Shown: piece after piece, positions 16,119 to 24,721 of the stretch | Position numbering within the stretch: position 1 is the first letter of the stretch | Layout of the letters: each line of letters opens with the position of its first letter | Virus record (IMG/VR): IMGVR_UViG_3300030419_004471 | Span: 1 to 64,000 of that record | Length of the DNA: 64,000 bases | Strand: one strand, 5' to 3' | Origin: a virus | Notes under the pieces: generated by a model | What the model saw: the letters and a program-made list of their open reading frames with translations, nothing else | Told to the model about the DNA's origin: nothing | The model's database searches: none | Position numbers and translations under genes: made by a program

Positions 16119-16759
16119 TAAAATACCACCCATTTACCAGTACCATAATGCGGGTACTTCGATTCATACTTATAATAGATTACATCTTCTGGTATTTCTC
16201 TTTGAATACCACCCCAAGTATCTAATGTTGGTGTATTTGTTGATACACCATTATCTTCTACCACAAAATAAAGTGGTAAATCGTAATTTCTAGCATATTT
16301 GTGTACTTCATAGAAGATTCCACTCTCAAAAGCCATATCTCCTACAAAAACCCATACCTTTTCATCACTTTTTTTAAGTTTAAGTGCCTTTGCAACACCT
16401 AAAGCTATTGGTAATGTACCTGTTACGATTGCAGATGCATAAAATTTACAATCCTTTTCTACAATTGTTATAGATTTACCATCTAATATTTTCTTTTTTA
16501 ACTTTTTTGGTTCTATTCCGTGCAATAATCCGTGGTAATGAGACCTCCAAGTAGAAAAAACCCAATCCGTTGGATGTATTTTTGAAAATATTTTGATTAA
16601 TTGCTCTTCGTTACCATTTGATAAATGAACTGGACCTGTTATTTCTCCGTTTGACCAATGCGTTATGATATCATCTTCGAAATCTATCAAATCTTGCTTT
16701 GACCAATTACCTTCTGTCCATCTATCTTTGTGATAATCTAAATTATTTATCTTTCCCAT
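16118..16759 (-). CDS. Thiamine-diphosphate enzyme, cofactor-binding (E1-alpha-like) subunit
   Basis: The 213-residue product has the thiamine-diphosphate motif GD (140-141) then DN (169-170), 28 residues apart, within VFVGDMAFESG and YFVVEDNGVSTN. Upstream are STWRSHYHGLLHG and a Gly-rich stretch (AIVTGTLPIALGVAKALK), as in E1-alpha chains of 2-oxo acid dehydrogenases and related transketolase-like proteins. It is shorter than a typical E1-alpha (about 330-370 residues). The partner half is at 13659-14207, two genes downstream. Placement among sugar epimerases suggests a role in making an unusual, perhaps branched, sugar. Confidence 0.8.
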   Translation of the reverse strand: MGKINNLDYHKDRWTEGNWSKQDLIDFEDDIITHWSNGEITGPVHLSNGNEEQLIKIFSKIHPTDWVFSTWRSHYHGLLHGIEPKKLKKKILDGKSITIVEKDCKFYASAIVTGTLPIALGVAKALKLKKSDEKVWVFVGDMAFESGIFYEVHKYARNYDLPLYFVVEDNGVSTNTPTLDTWGGIQREIPEDVIYYKYESKYPHYGTGKWVVF

Positions 16760-17318
16760 TTTTATCTCTTTTAGAAATTATTGGATTAGCGCAAGGCCAT
16801 TCTATATTGAACTCTTTGCTATTCCATTTTATTGTTTGTTGTTTATCTACATCATTAAATTCACCTTCATATGCCATCTTATAATAAAATATTGAATCCT
16901 TTTCCATTACATAATGTCCATTGGCAAATCCTGGTGGAATTAATACCTGTATTCGTGTTGATGGTGATAAAATAAAGTTCTCCCACTTTCCTGTCTTTAT
17001 ATCTAATACAACTAAATATATCTTTCCACTTAGACACGATACCATCTTCCAAGTCTTATCATCATAATGCAATCCTCTAAGAACATTAAATTCAGATTTA
17101 GAGTATCTATCATGCTTAAATTGTACTCCTCTATCTCGTTCTTCTAATGGAATTAATGAATCGTAATAATCAGAATGATATGTTGTTGAAATTTCTCCTC
17201 GTGATTCGTAATATACCGATGGATTTATTACTGTAACTCCAGGTAATACTTTGGAAGTATAAAATGGAAAATCATTCCACTTTCTTTCTTTATAATATGT
17301 ACTATGTTTGATTTCCAT
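16743..17318 (-). CDS. dTDP-4-dehydrorhamnose 3,5-epimerase-like (RmlC) cupin
   Basis: A 191-residue protein of the RmlC cupin family. It contains NVLRGLHYDDKTWKMVSCLS (about 79-98), whose RGLHYD includes the catalytic His. The strand GKIYLVVLDIKTGKW follows, then STRIQVLIPPGFANGHYVM and a late IKWNSKEFNIEWPCANPIIS. These match the order seen in 3,5-epimerases, which invert C3 and/or C5 of a 4-keto-6-deoxy nucleotide sugar. The exact sugar is unknown. It overlaps both neighbours by about 17 bases. Together with the dehydratase-like SDR genes it argues for 6-deoxy sugar synthesis. Confidence 0.85.
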   Translation of the reverse strand: MEIKHSTYYKERKWNDFPFYTSKVLPGVTVINPSVYYESRGEISTTYHSDYYDSLIPLEERDRGVQFKHDRYSKSEFNVLRGLHYDDKTWKMVSCLSGKIYLVVLDIKTGKWENFILSPSTRIQVLIPPGFANGHYVMEKDSIFYYKMAYEGEFNDVDKQQTIKWNSKEFNIEWPCANPIISKRDKNGKDK

Positions 17319-18270
17319 AACCTAAAGGGAATCCGTTCCTATATTTTGAACTTAAATCCGATATTAAAATGTTATATGTTTTAATTAATTCTACTATTCC
17401 TCTATCTAAATTAAATTGTGGAGTCCACATTGTTTTTTCCAACTTTTCATTAGATACTATATAATCTCTTTTGTCAGGATCTTGATAATAATCAGAATAA
17501 GTTACTGCAAAATCTGGTATGTATTCTTGTATTTTCTCTACTAACTCTTGCTTTGATAAATTTGCGTTAGATAAACCTACATTAAATACTTCTCCACTAT
17601 ATTTTTCATATCTGTCCATCATAAATACAAATGTATATGCAACATCTCTAATATGAATATAGTTTCTTTTAAAATTCTTTTCAAAAATAGTAATGTACTT
17701 ATCAGTTAATGCTTTATATACAAATTCATTAACCAACAAATCCATTCTCATTCTTTGGGATGAACCAAAGACGGTGGCAAGTCTTAATGAAATGCCACCA
17801 ACTTTCAATACCTCTCGTTCTGCATCAATCTTCGTTATTCCATAATGAGATATTGGGTTTAGAGGACTATCTTCGGTACATATACCATCCTCTCCTATTC
17901 CGTATCCGCTATTTGTATTCGGATATAATATTTTTTGAGTTTTTGTTAGGTTATTACAAATAAATTTTATATGTTTGTAATTAACATCAGTTGCGAGTTT
18001 CTTATCTCTATCACAAGCTGGAAATCCAACTATAGCTGCTAATGGAACAATCACATCAGCTTCTTTTACATAAGGTAGTAGTTTTTTATGGTTTCTAACA
18101 TCACCATTTATAAATTCAAAGTTTGTTCTCCAAGAATGTCCTATTAATGATGTTTGATTGTACATCAAATTATCATATACTGTTAGTTTTGTTATTCCAC
18201 CATTTCTTAATAGAGTTTCAACTAATATTGAACCTAAATAACCTGCTCCTCCTGTAATTAATATCTTCAT
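17302..18270 (-). CDS. NAD-dependent epimerase/dehydratase (extended SDR)
   Basis: The 322-residue product begins MKILITGGAGYLGSILVETL, the NAD-binding motif GGAGYLG. The active-site Tyr and Lys are present in SHYGITKIDAE, and a Ser/Thr-rich strand (LYPNTNSGYGIG) stands where the catalytic Ser/Thr is expected. Later landmarks are GISLRLATVFGSSQRMRMDL and NYIHIRDVAYTFVFMMD, which fit nucleotide-sugar 4-epimerases and 4,6-dehydratases. The substrate is not assignable. The stop overlaps the 3,5-epimerase gene and the start overlaps the 133-residue gene by 4 bases (ATGA type). Confidence 0.85.
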   Translation of the reverse strand: MKILITGGAGYLGSILVETLLRNGGITKLTVYDNLMYNQTSLIGHSWRTNFEFINGDVRNHKKLLPYVKEADVIVPLAAIVGFPACDRDKKLATDVNYKHIKFICNNLTKTQKILYPNTNSGYGIGEDGICTEDSPLNPISHYGITKIDAEREVLKVGGISLRLATVFGSSQRMRMDLLVNEFVYKALTDKYITIFEKNFKRNYIHIRDVAYTFVFMMDRYEKYSGEVFNVGLSNANLSKQELVEKIQEYIPDFAVTYSDYYQDPDKRDYIVSNEKLEKTMWTPQFNLDRGIVELIKTYNILISDLSSKYRNGFPLGYGNQT

Positions 18271-18668
18271 TCTATAGTAACTTTTTCTTTTTCTTGAACT
18301 TTATCGTAAAAATCTTTTTCGAATTCGTTAAAATCTTTTATATCTTTACCATTTATTTTTATTTTAATATTTCTTTCTGAATTTAATATCCAATTTATTG
18401 TAGTTGGTGATAAATTTTCAATATTACATTCTTTATCATAATCAATTGGGAATATAAATGATTCATTTTCATCATATCCTACTTTATGTGCTTCTAAAAT
18501 ACTCCAACATTTTATATTATTGTTATCATCTTTATATAAATGATTTTTTGTTGGTTCTTCTTTAGATGCTATTGTATTTTTTTTAAACTCATTTAATAAT
18601 TTGTTTTTATCATATCCATTAAGACAATAACCATTTGGTTCTACTATTTCAAATAAAAAATCTATCAT
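18267..18668 (-). CDS. Unknown small protein in glycan operon, 133 aa
   Basis: A soluble, charged protein with early LFEIVEPNGYCLNGYDKN and a central IKCWSILEAHKVGYDENESF. No recognised domain, signal peptide or membrane segment. Its 4-base overlaps with both neighbours argue that it is translated. The strong Lys/Asn bias equals the local composition and gives no sign of recent transfer. It might be a partner of the LamG protein encoded just upstream, but this is only position. Confidence 0.6.
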   Translation of the reverse strand: MIDFLFEIVEPNGYCLNGYDKNKLLNEFKKNTIASKEEPTKNHLYKDDNNNIKCWSILEAHKVGYDENESFIFPIDYDKECNIENLSPTTINWILNSERNIKIKINGKDIKDFNEFEKDFYDKVQEKEKVTIE

Positions 18669-19402
18669 AACAATTTAACTCTTTCATTTACAACCAAATT
18701 ATATTCTAAGTGCATTGAGTTTCCTGATAAATCCCACACTTTATATTTTGTATGTTCTCTTGGGTTCATAACAAACACTGGATTTTCTAACATTTTCATA
18801 GGAACTCTTGTAGCATTTTTATTTTTCTCTAACATATCTAACACTTCCTGTTCACTGTGTATTGTTGAAAACAATCCACACTCTTTTAAATCAAAACTAC
18901 AAAATCCTATATGTTCTGGGTCAGGAATAATTCCTTCATAATAATTACAAAATCCAAAATGAAATGGCGCTGATGTATAATCGTGCAATTCTCCTTTATA
19001 TATTTGTTTTCTTCTTATAGTATCTCCAGTATATTCATTTCTAACATAAAGTTCAAACTTTTTTTGTTCTGCGTGATGATGTACTATAAAAGTAGCCTCA
19101 TCCCATATAGCTTGTCCAAGATGTTCAGTTGTCATTGTCCAAAAAGTTGGATGGTCTATACCTTCTTCTTGACTCCACCAGTCCCAACTAAAACATCCCC
19201 CATTAAGTTTAGCAAATAAACCATAATGCATTCCTGGTCTAACGAATATACCTTTATTGTATGTGTCCGATGGGTCTCTTAATAATTTAAATCTTATATA
19301 AAATGTAAAATCACCCTGCATAGATGGTCCGCTCATTACATCTGATAGTTCGTATAAACGATTTTGTTCTATGTTCCAAGGCTTTCTATAATTTATAATC
19401 AT
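18665..19402 (-). CDS. Stand-alone LamG-like (concanavalin A-like) protein, 245 aa
   Basis: The sequence is beta-rich with LamG-type landmarks: DFTFYIRFKLLRDP near 34-47, GIFVRPGMHYGLF, an IWDEATFIVHHHAEQKKFELYV strand pair, and a terminal MVFSTI/EVLDMLE-like helix followed by KYKVWDLSGNSMHLEY. WDLSGN-x-x-(H/D) is a common ending of LamG_3-like modules. Such domains bind glycans or proteins. It has no catalytic motif. The same fold appears to be inserted in the two GT7-like proteins of this operon, so this may be a free acceptor-binding module. No secretion signal seen. Confidence 0.7.
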   Translation of the reverse strand: MIINYRKPWNIEQNRLYELSDVMSGPSMQGDFTFYIRFKLLRDPSDTYNKGIFVRPGMHYGLFAKLNGGCFSWDWWSQEEGIDHPTFWTMTTEHLGQAIWDEATFIVHHHAEQKKFELYVRNEYTGDTIRRKQIYKGELHDYTSAPFHFGFCNYYEGIIPDPEHIGFCSFDLKECGLFSTIHSEQEVLDMLEKNKNATRVPMKMLENPVFVMNPREHTKYKVWDLSGNSMHLEYNLVVNERVKLL

Positions 19403-19406
19403 ATAA

Positions 19407-20969
19407 TTATTTTTGTATATATAATTGTTTATCGTGGTTAAACTCTATGTTACCCCACTTATGATAAAGCTCATCAAATTCAGGAAATACTTTTAAAAAG
19501 TCTGTTCCTCTTCTTTTATCGTGTGCTTTCATAAAGTTATGAAAGTTTAATCTGGTTTTATTTACCCAAGATTCATCTGCTATTTCACCATATGGTTTTT
19601 TGAAATCTCCCTCCATCCAATCGTGAAGTCTTTTAATTTTTTGTATTTCAATATCAGAATATCCAACATAATCATATCCGAAAGATGGAATTCCATAATA
19701 AAACATAAGTTTAGCTTGGTCAAATACTTTTTTGTTCCAAGATTTTGGTAATATTTGTACGGCTTGATGGGGTGGATGTCTTAAATAAGATGTATCTAAG
19801 AAAACAGCTGATTCCCAAAATCTATCACTACTACCATATTCGTGCTTTAGCTGATATACTCCATCAAGTAATTTATGATAACTTGGAACTGATAATGCGT
19901 TGTAAGTACTCATAATAGTAATATTAACTCTTGGACATTTAGTTAATATTGTATTCATATTATTCCAAAATCTATTAAATACTAATCCGTGTCTTGCATA
20001 TTCAGCTTGTTGACCCCATCCATCAACTGAAGTAAATATAATAAATTCTTTTACTCTTCTTTCATCACATATTCTATTTATCTTATCACAAAATTTATCA
20101 ATTAACTCATCGGGTACTCCCAAATTTGAATTTATTGCTAATTGTAATTTTCTATTTGGTTTTGGTTGCTCAATTATATAATCTAAAACTTTCCAAGTAT
20201 CTTTAGATAATAAAGGTTCTCCTCCAGTAATTCTAAAAGTATGTAAATCCCAATATAGGTCAGGCCACCATTTCCAAAATGCTTCTACATAAGGATTATG
20301 TTCTGTTTGTTTTTGAGGCCACTTATCTTCAATCTGATGTTGTTTTATACCATTAAAATCATCAGTAGTTGGATACCCTCCATACTTTTCTATCTCTTGT
20401 TGCCAAGTTGTTGAATATGCAGGTCCACAATATGAACATTTGAAGTTACAAGTATGTGAGAATGATACCTCAACATAACGTGGATTAAAATCTCCTCTCC
20501 AATCAGATTTTCGTATCTCATCATAATGGGGTTTAGACCAACTTTCGTTTGATTTAAATGTCCTATCTGAAAAGTGGTTTGAATTATCCTCTACATTCCA
20601 ACAATAACCACATTCTTTTGGTCTTTTGTTTTCCAACATCTCTTTTCTTCTAAGCTTCTTAAATCTTGTATTGTGAAGTGCAGATGGATTTCTTTTTATT
20701 TCAGCTTCAGATACTTTATGTGTTCCAGGGTGGTGACAGGAATGATTATGTCCTGTCTGCATTTGTATTGTAACTTGTGTCCATTTCGCTAAACAAAATC
20801 CACAACCAACATCATCCAGCTTAGTTTTCATTTCACGGAAGTCTTGATTTTCATATATAAAATCATTTCCTTTAGGAGCAATATCTTTATGTTTCTCTTG
20901 CTCCTTCTTTACCGCATCCCTTTGTTCTTGTGCCGCCTTATCTAAATTCTCTTTTAATGCTTCTGACAT
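19407..20969 (-). CDS. Radical SAM enzyme with N-terminal cysteine cluster, 520 aa
   Basis: The radical SAM motif CxxxCxxC is at CNFKCSYCGP (about 173-182), in the strand VEVSFSHTCNFKCSYC. ITGGEPLLSKDTW (about 248) is the usual SAM-binding GGE element. N-terminal cysteines in CGFCLAKW and SCHHPG, and later KECGYCWNVED, could hold an auxiliary iron-sulfur cluster, as in twitch or SPASM-type proteins. I know this layout from viral and marine bacterial proteins, but the substrate is unknown. In this operon a radical epimerisation, methyl transfer or deoxygenation of a sugar, or modification of a peptide, are all possible. Cytoplasmic, 24 bases after the upstream GT7-like gene. Confidence 0.85.
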   Translation of the reverse strand: MSEALKENLDKAAQEQRDAVKKEQEKHKDIAPKGNDFIYENQDFREMKTKLDDVGCGFCLAKWTQVTIQMQTGHNHSCHHPGTHKVSEAEIKRNPSALHNTRFKKLRRKEMLENKRPKECGYCWNVEDNSNHFSDRTFKSNESWSKPHYDEIRKSDWRGDFNPRYVEVSFSHTCNFKCSYCGPAYSTTWQQEIEKYGGYPTTDDFNGIKQHQIEDKWPQKQTEHNPYVEAFWKWWPDLYWDLHTFRITGGEPLLSKDTWKVLDYIIEQPKPNRKLQLAINSNLGVPDELIDKFCDKINRICDERRVKEFIIFTSVDGWGQQAEYARHGLVFNRFWNNMNTILTKCPRVNITIMSTYNALSVPSYHKLLDGVYQLKHEYGSSDRFWESAVFLDTSYLRHPPHQAVQILPKSWNKKVFDQAKLMFYYGIPSFGYDYVGYSDIEIQKIKRLHDWMEGDFKKPYGEIADESWVNKTRLNFHNFMKAHDKRRGTDFLKVFPEFDELYHKWGNIEFNHDKQLYIQK

Positions 20970-20993
20970 TTGTTGTTCTTATATTAATATATA

Positions 20994-22436
20994 TTATAAC
21001 TTAACATTTATTAATTTTGCTTTTGGATTTATTTCTTCAACTCCAACTAACTCATATTTTAGTTGTTTAATACCATCCGATTTATAATCCCAATTACCTT
21101 GCTGCATTTCTAAAACGTATCTTCTTTCATTTGCAGCTGTAGTTTCTCCTTTAGCCCATCTATCTTGTCCTTTATCATCGGTAATTAATCCTTCATCTTT
21201 ATGAGGTAAACAAGTCATTCTACCTTCTCTTCTATGTGGTATTGGTGCTTGTGCTATCGTTATCTCATCTTCTCCTGTTATTATAGTATCTACGTTACCA
21301 TCGTTATCATTACCACTAATATCTTTAGCCTCACCCTCATTAAATTCATAATGTAATTTTAATCCGTCTGATGGGATTTCATTCATTAAATTTTTGATTT
21401 CTTCTGTTTCTAATTTTCTGTTCCATAACATAACCTTTGCTATATCACCTTTAAAGAATTTATTTACATCTCTCTCACCAACTGAAGTTGTGTATCCTAT
21501 AGTATATGGTACTGAACCATATCTTTTTAAACTACCTTCATATTTTTGTGGTGAATGAGTTCCATGCCCATGCCTTGCATCTGATTCTCTTCCATTTAAA
21601 TAAAAATGAATAAAATTATTTTCAGTATCAACTGTTAATGTAACCCAACTCCAATAATTTTCGTATCTCTTCATCCATTGATATAAAGCTTCTTTTTTAT
21701 TATTCCATAAAAGTGCAGTATATGCTCTACTATTGTTATAAGATAATCCCCAATCATATCCTGCTCTTCTTATAATTGGATATTCAGTAAATCTTCTATC
21801 ATAATCACCAACTAACCAAATTGGTACTTTGTGTTCTTGTTGATTTGCTCTAACTAAAACTGAAACAGTATGTGATTTAGTAGTAAGGTGAGCTGTATCT
21901 CTATTTGTTGGTATTGTTACTCCAGAATTTATTCCATTAAAAGAAAAGAACTCTTGATGACCTAATTTTGTTTCTTTTACATCCGCCATTCCTTCTAAAT
22001 AACATCTCCAGAATAAATCATCATCTTCCATTCCCCAATCCCAATAATCATTAGAATATCCATTTGTTTTTTCTACTTGTTCTTTAGAAAATATTACTGC
22101 TCCTCCAAAATATTCTTGATATTTTAATTGATAATCCATTTGAGATATGTTCGTTGCAATATGAATTGGATATTTTTCAGGAAAAGAATAATCACATCCT
22201 TCTTCTGGTATCATATCTATATCATGCCAAACAACATAATCACATCCTTCTTTAAATGCCCATTCAGCAGCTACATTCTTCATAGCTCCCCTATTAAAAA
22301 GTTTATCATCTACTTGATGACCAAAATACATACAATAATCTATTCCTTTAGATTCTAAATATGCTCCAACTTTTGGTACAAACTCTTTTAAGTGAGCTTC
22401 TCTATTTCTATATGGTACACAAACTCCTAATTTCAT
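20994..22436 (-). CDS. GT7-like galactosyltransferase with internal LamG domain, 480 aa
   Basis: Residues 1-160 carry the beta-1,4-galactosyltransferase signatures in order: VPYRNR (7-12), FNRG (47-50), HDIDMIP (71-77, metal site), YFGG (109-112), and YWDWGMEDDDLFWR (131-144). Residues about 180-375 are a LamG-like module, with FIHFYLNGRE, AKVMLWNRKL and a closing DGLKLHYEFNEGEAKDISGN. Then GT7 features resume: RREGRMTCLPHKDEG (402-416) and SDGIKQLKY (453-461). These match the C-terminal R-x-x-x-H-x-x-D-x-x-N and DGLnSLxY of animal beta4GalT. So the LamG seems inserted in the GT7 fold, not appended. Cytoplasmic, no signal or anchor. Sugar and acceptor unknown. Confidence 0.85.
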   Translation of the reverse strand: MKLGVCVPYRNREAHLKEFVPKVGAYLESKGIDYCMYFGHQVDDKLFNRGAMKNVAAEWAFKEGCDYVVWHDIDMIPEEGCDYSFPEKYPIHIATNISQMDYQLKYQEYFGGAVIFSKEQVEKTNGYSNDYWDWGMEDDDLFWRCYLEGMADVKETKLGHQEFFSFNGINSGVTIPTNRDTAHLTTKSHTVSVLVRANQQEHKVPIWLVGDYDRRFTEYPIIRRAGYDWGLSYNNSRAYTALLWNNKKEALYQWMKRYENYWSWVTLTVDTENNFIHFYLNGRESDARHGHGTHSPQKYEGSLKRYGSVPYTIGYTTSVGERDVNKFFKGDIAKVMLWNRKLETEEIKNLMNEIPSDGLKLHYEFNEGEAKDISGNDNDGNVDTIITGEDEITIAQAPIPHRREGRMTCLPHKDEGLITDDKGQDRWAKGETTAANERRYVLEMQQGNWDYKSDGIKQLKYELVGVEEINPKAKLINVKL

Positions 22437-22439
22437 AAT

Positions 22440-22910
22440 TTAATCTAATTCCATTTTTCGTTCAAAGTATTTTGCATCTTCAATACACTTTGGATTTTGT
22501 TTTATAGTTTGCATTGCTATCATATCTTTCATCTTGGTTGTTGACCAACCATGTGCTCTAGTAGTATATACAATCTTTGGAGGTAAGTCATCACCTGTAA
22601 AGGGTTTACCTATATAATCTTCACCCAAAATTCTTATATCCGGCTTAAAGAACTCAATTAATTTATAAAGTTCTTTTTCGGTTTGATATACATATACTTC
22701 ATCTATATATTTTATAGCCATCAACGTTCTATATCTTTCGTGTAATGGTATAACTGGTTTGTATTTTGATTTCCTATGTTCATTCGGGTCTCTCTGTAAG
22801 AATACTATAAACTTATCACAATGTTCTTTTGCTGCTTCAAAGGTATAAATGTAACCTGGATGAATCAAATCAAAATTACCCGCCGTAAATCCTACTATTT
22901 CTTTTTTCAT
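22440..22910 (-). CDS. Cytidylyltransferase-like protein (TagD/RfaE family), 156 aa
   Basis: The nucleotide-binding motif is GNFDLIHPGYIYTFEAA (about 11-27), where HPGY stands for the usual HxGH. RILGEDYIG (about 94) is the conserved (I/L)GxDY-like element, and TRAHGWSTTKMKDM near 120 fits the ending RTxGxSTTxL of glycerol-3-phosphate and related cytidylyltransferases. The length fits a single-domain enzyme (130-160 residues). It likely activates a polyol or sugar phosphate as a CDP or ADP derivative for glycan synthesis. The final His of HxGH is Tyr, so activity should not be assumed. It shares ATGA with the small gene upstream. Confidence 0.85.
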   Translation of the reverse strand: MKKEIVGFTAGNFDLIHPGYIYTFEAAKEHCDKFIVFLQRDPNEHRKSKYKPVIPLHERYRTLMAIKYIDEVYVYQTEKELYKLIEFFKPDIRILGEDYIGKPFTGDDLPPKIVYTTRAHGWSTTKMKDMIAMQTIKQNPKCIEDAKYFERKMELD

Positions 22911-23065
22911 TTTATTCCACCATTTTCAATTGTGTCTATCATAGTTATTATCTGGTCGTGCCATTTACTATAAGTGTCTCTATCGCCTTCCCAAGTTGCC
23001 TGTTCGCATCTTGTTTTATAAAAATCTCTAATTATTACTAATAATTTAACTATTACGCTCTTCAT
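22907..23065 (-). CDS. Small protein between GT7-like and cytidylyltransferase genes, 52 aa
   Basis: ATG at 23065 and TGA at 22909-22907. It overlaps the upstream GT7-like gene by 4 bases (ATGA) and the downstream cytidylyltransferase start by 4 bases (ATGA), the strongest support that it is translated. The product starts with a hydrophobic-basic helix (MKSVIVKLLVIIRDFYKTRC) and ends with a Trp/Asp-containing helix (SKWHDQIITMIDTIENGG). No recognised family. Without it the operon would have a 150-base hole. Confidence 0.65.
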   Translation of the reverse strand: MKSVIVKLLVIIRDFYKTRCEQATWEGDRDTYSKWHDQIITMIDTIENGGIK

Positions 23066-24507
23066 AATTCTGCTACAATATAGTTAACATCTACTGAACC
23101 ATTTTCTACTCCAAATTTTAATTTATTATCACTAACAGTTTTATATTTTAATGTTTCTATACCATCTCTTCTCCAATTAGTTTCACCTTTTAAAACTTCA
23201 TTGTAAAATCTTAATTGGTTTTTTCTTGTTTCGGTATAAATCCATTTGTTTTCATAAAATCCATTATCTTCGTGAAATAATAGTTTAAATTTAGATTCTC
23301 TTCTCCAAGGAACTACTTCTTCTTGATAAGCTTCTGTATGTGGGCTTTGTACTCTATTACAATAATGTACTTTTCCGTCAACTTTGTTACCGCTCAAATC
23401 ATATAATTGATGGTTGGTTGATGCTTTTGCATCGTAAGCTACTTCCAAACAATGTGGAGTTGTATAACCATCATATCCTTCACTAACACCAAGATATAAG
23501 TTATTATAAACTGCTTCAACTTGTCCTGGTTCTAATGAATGATTCCAAACTGCGAATTGATGAATCAATCCCTTAAATCCTCTACGATTATTTGCAGATT
23601 TTGGAAGTGTCTTACCTAAATACATAAATTTCTCATTGTGGTAAGGTAGTAATCTTCCTTTGAATGTTGCTTCATCGATTAATTTACCATCCTGATATAA
23701 TTTTATGAATTTATTATATTGGTCTACAACAACCATTAAAGTTGTTCTGCGTTCAGTTTGTATTGTTGATTTTAAACTTATACATTGTTTACTTGTTGTA
23801 AAAGTTTCGAATTTGTATCTTCTAAAAGAATTAAATGTAAATCCAGTATCGTAACCTGGTACTGCTACAATAGAATATTCATCTATTTCTAAATCTTCTC
23901 TACAATCTATTTTATAAGGTTCGCATTCTAATAGCATAGTGTAATTATCTAAACCAAATTTCATTGGTATTTTAACTTCACTATCCCAACCATTGAATTC
24001 TAAACCTACGGTATTCCAAGTTTTAATTGGTGTTTGTTTTTTATTTAAATCAAAGAAGTTTTCTTTACATCTAAATAATAAGTCATCATCCTCATATCCC
24101 CAGCCCCAATATTCGTTAGAGTAACCATTTATTTTATAATAGTCCATTATAGGAAATAAGGTTACTCCACCAAAATATGAATCGAATATGACTCTCCTCT
24201 CACCAACATCTGATTCGAAGTTTGTAGCAAGGTGTGTAGGTCTATTGACATATGAATAATCTACATCAATAGGTAGCATATCTACATCATGCAGGGCTAT
24301 GTAGGTACATCCTAACTTCTTTGCCTTCTCAACACCAATGTTGAGTAGTTTACCTCTATTAAATGGTTTATCATCAGCTTGTTCAGCAACAATCAATTCA
24401 TATTTGATTTTTTGCTTCTTTAAATGAGATGATATAGATGTTATAAATTGGTTAAGATGTGCCCTACGATTTCTGTAGGGAACAATTATACCAATCTTAT
24501 TTATCAT
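23062..24507 (-). CDS. GT7-like galactosyltransferase with internal LamG domain, 481 aa
   Basis: Second copy of the same architecture. GT7 motifs: VPYRNR (9-14), FNRG (49-52), HDVDMLP (73-79), SYFGGVTLF (110-118), and GWGYEDDDLLFR (135-146). The LamG-like part spans about 185-380 (FIKLYQDGKLIDEATFKGRL, IHQFAVWNHSL and the late YDLSGNKVDGKV). GT7 resumes with WRRESKFKLLFHEDNG (401-416) and RRDGIETLKY (446-455). The two proteins are clear paralogues in the catalytic parts, but their LamG modules are more diverged, which would fit different acceptors. GT7 enzymes are mainly known from animals, and the phage proteins lack the Golgi anchor. The start is ATG 24507, overlapping the 74-residue gene by 11 bases. 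Confidence 0.85.
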   Translation of the reverse strand: MINKIGIIVPYRNRRAHLNQFITSISSHLKKQKIKYELIVAEQADDKPFNRGKLLNIGVEKAKKLGCTYIALHDVDMLPIDVDYSYVNRPTHLATNFESDVGERRVIFDSYFGGVTLFPIMDYYKINGYSNEYWGWGYEDDDLLFRCKENFFDLNKKQTPIKTWNTVGLEFNGWDSEVKIPMKFGLDNYTMLLECEPYKIDCREDLEIDEYSIVAVPGYDTGFTFNSFRRYKFETFTTSKQCISLKSTIQTERRTTLMVVVDQYNKFIKLYQDGKLIDEATFKGRLLPYHNEKFMYLGKTLPKSANNRRGFKGLIHQFAVWNHSLEPGQVEAVYNNLYLGVSEGYDGYTTPHCLEVAYDAKASTNHQLYDLSGNKVDGKVHYCNRVQSPHTEAYQEEVVPWRRESKFKLLFHEDNGFYENKWIYTETRKNQLRFYNEVLKGETNWRRDGIETLKYKTVSDNKLKFGVENGSVDVNYIVAEL

Positions 24508-24721
24508 CTATAAACTTCTCTTTCCACATTGATAAATACCACTCAATTCTTGGTCCCCACTCTTCTTTATCGATTTCTTCAAACCATAAAGTAAGCGCGT
24601 CAATTGAATTAGCCATTTTTTCTAAAGCTTTAACTTTTCTCTCTTCTAAAAGAGGGTCAAATCCAGCTCCAGAATCAGCTCCTGAAATTTTAACGTGTCC
24701 TTTTGTCGTTTTTGTTGCCAT
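24497..24721 (-). CDS. Small acidic protein in glycan operon, 74 aa
   Basis: The product has a polar start (ATKTTKGHVKISGADSGAGF), then a helical and acidic part (WFEEIDKEEWGPRIEWYLSM). It overlaps the GT7-like gene by 11 bases and follows the upstream glycosyltransferase stop by 4 bases. No family recognised. The gene fills a clear coding slot, and its charged, Trp-rich composition is not what a random frame would give. Possibly an accessory or scaffolding peptide for the glycosyltransferases, by position only. Confidence 0.6.
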   Translation of the reverse strand: MATKTTKGHVKISGADSGAGFDPLLEERKVKALEKMANSIDALTLWFEEIDKEEWGPRIEWYLSMWKEKFIDDK

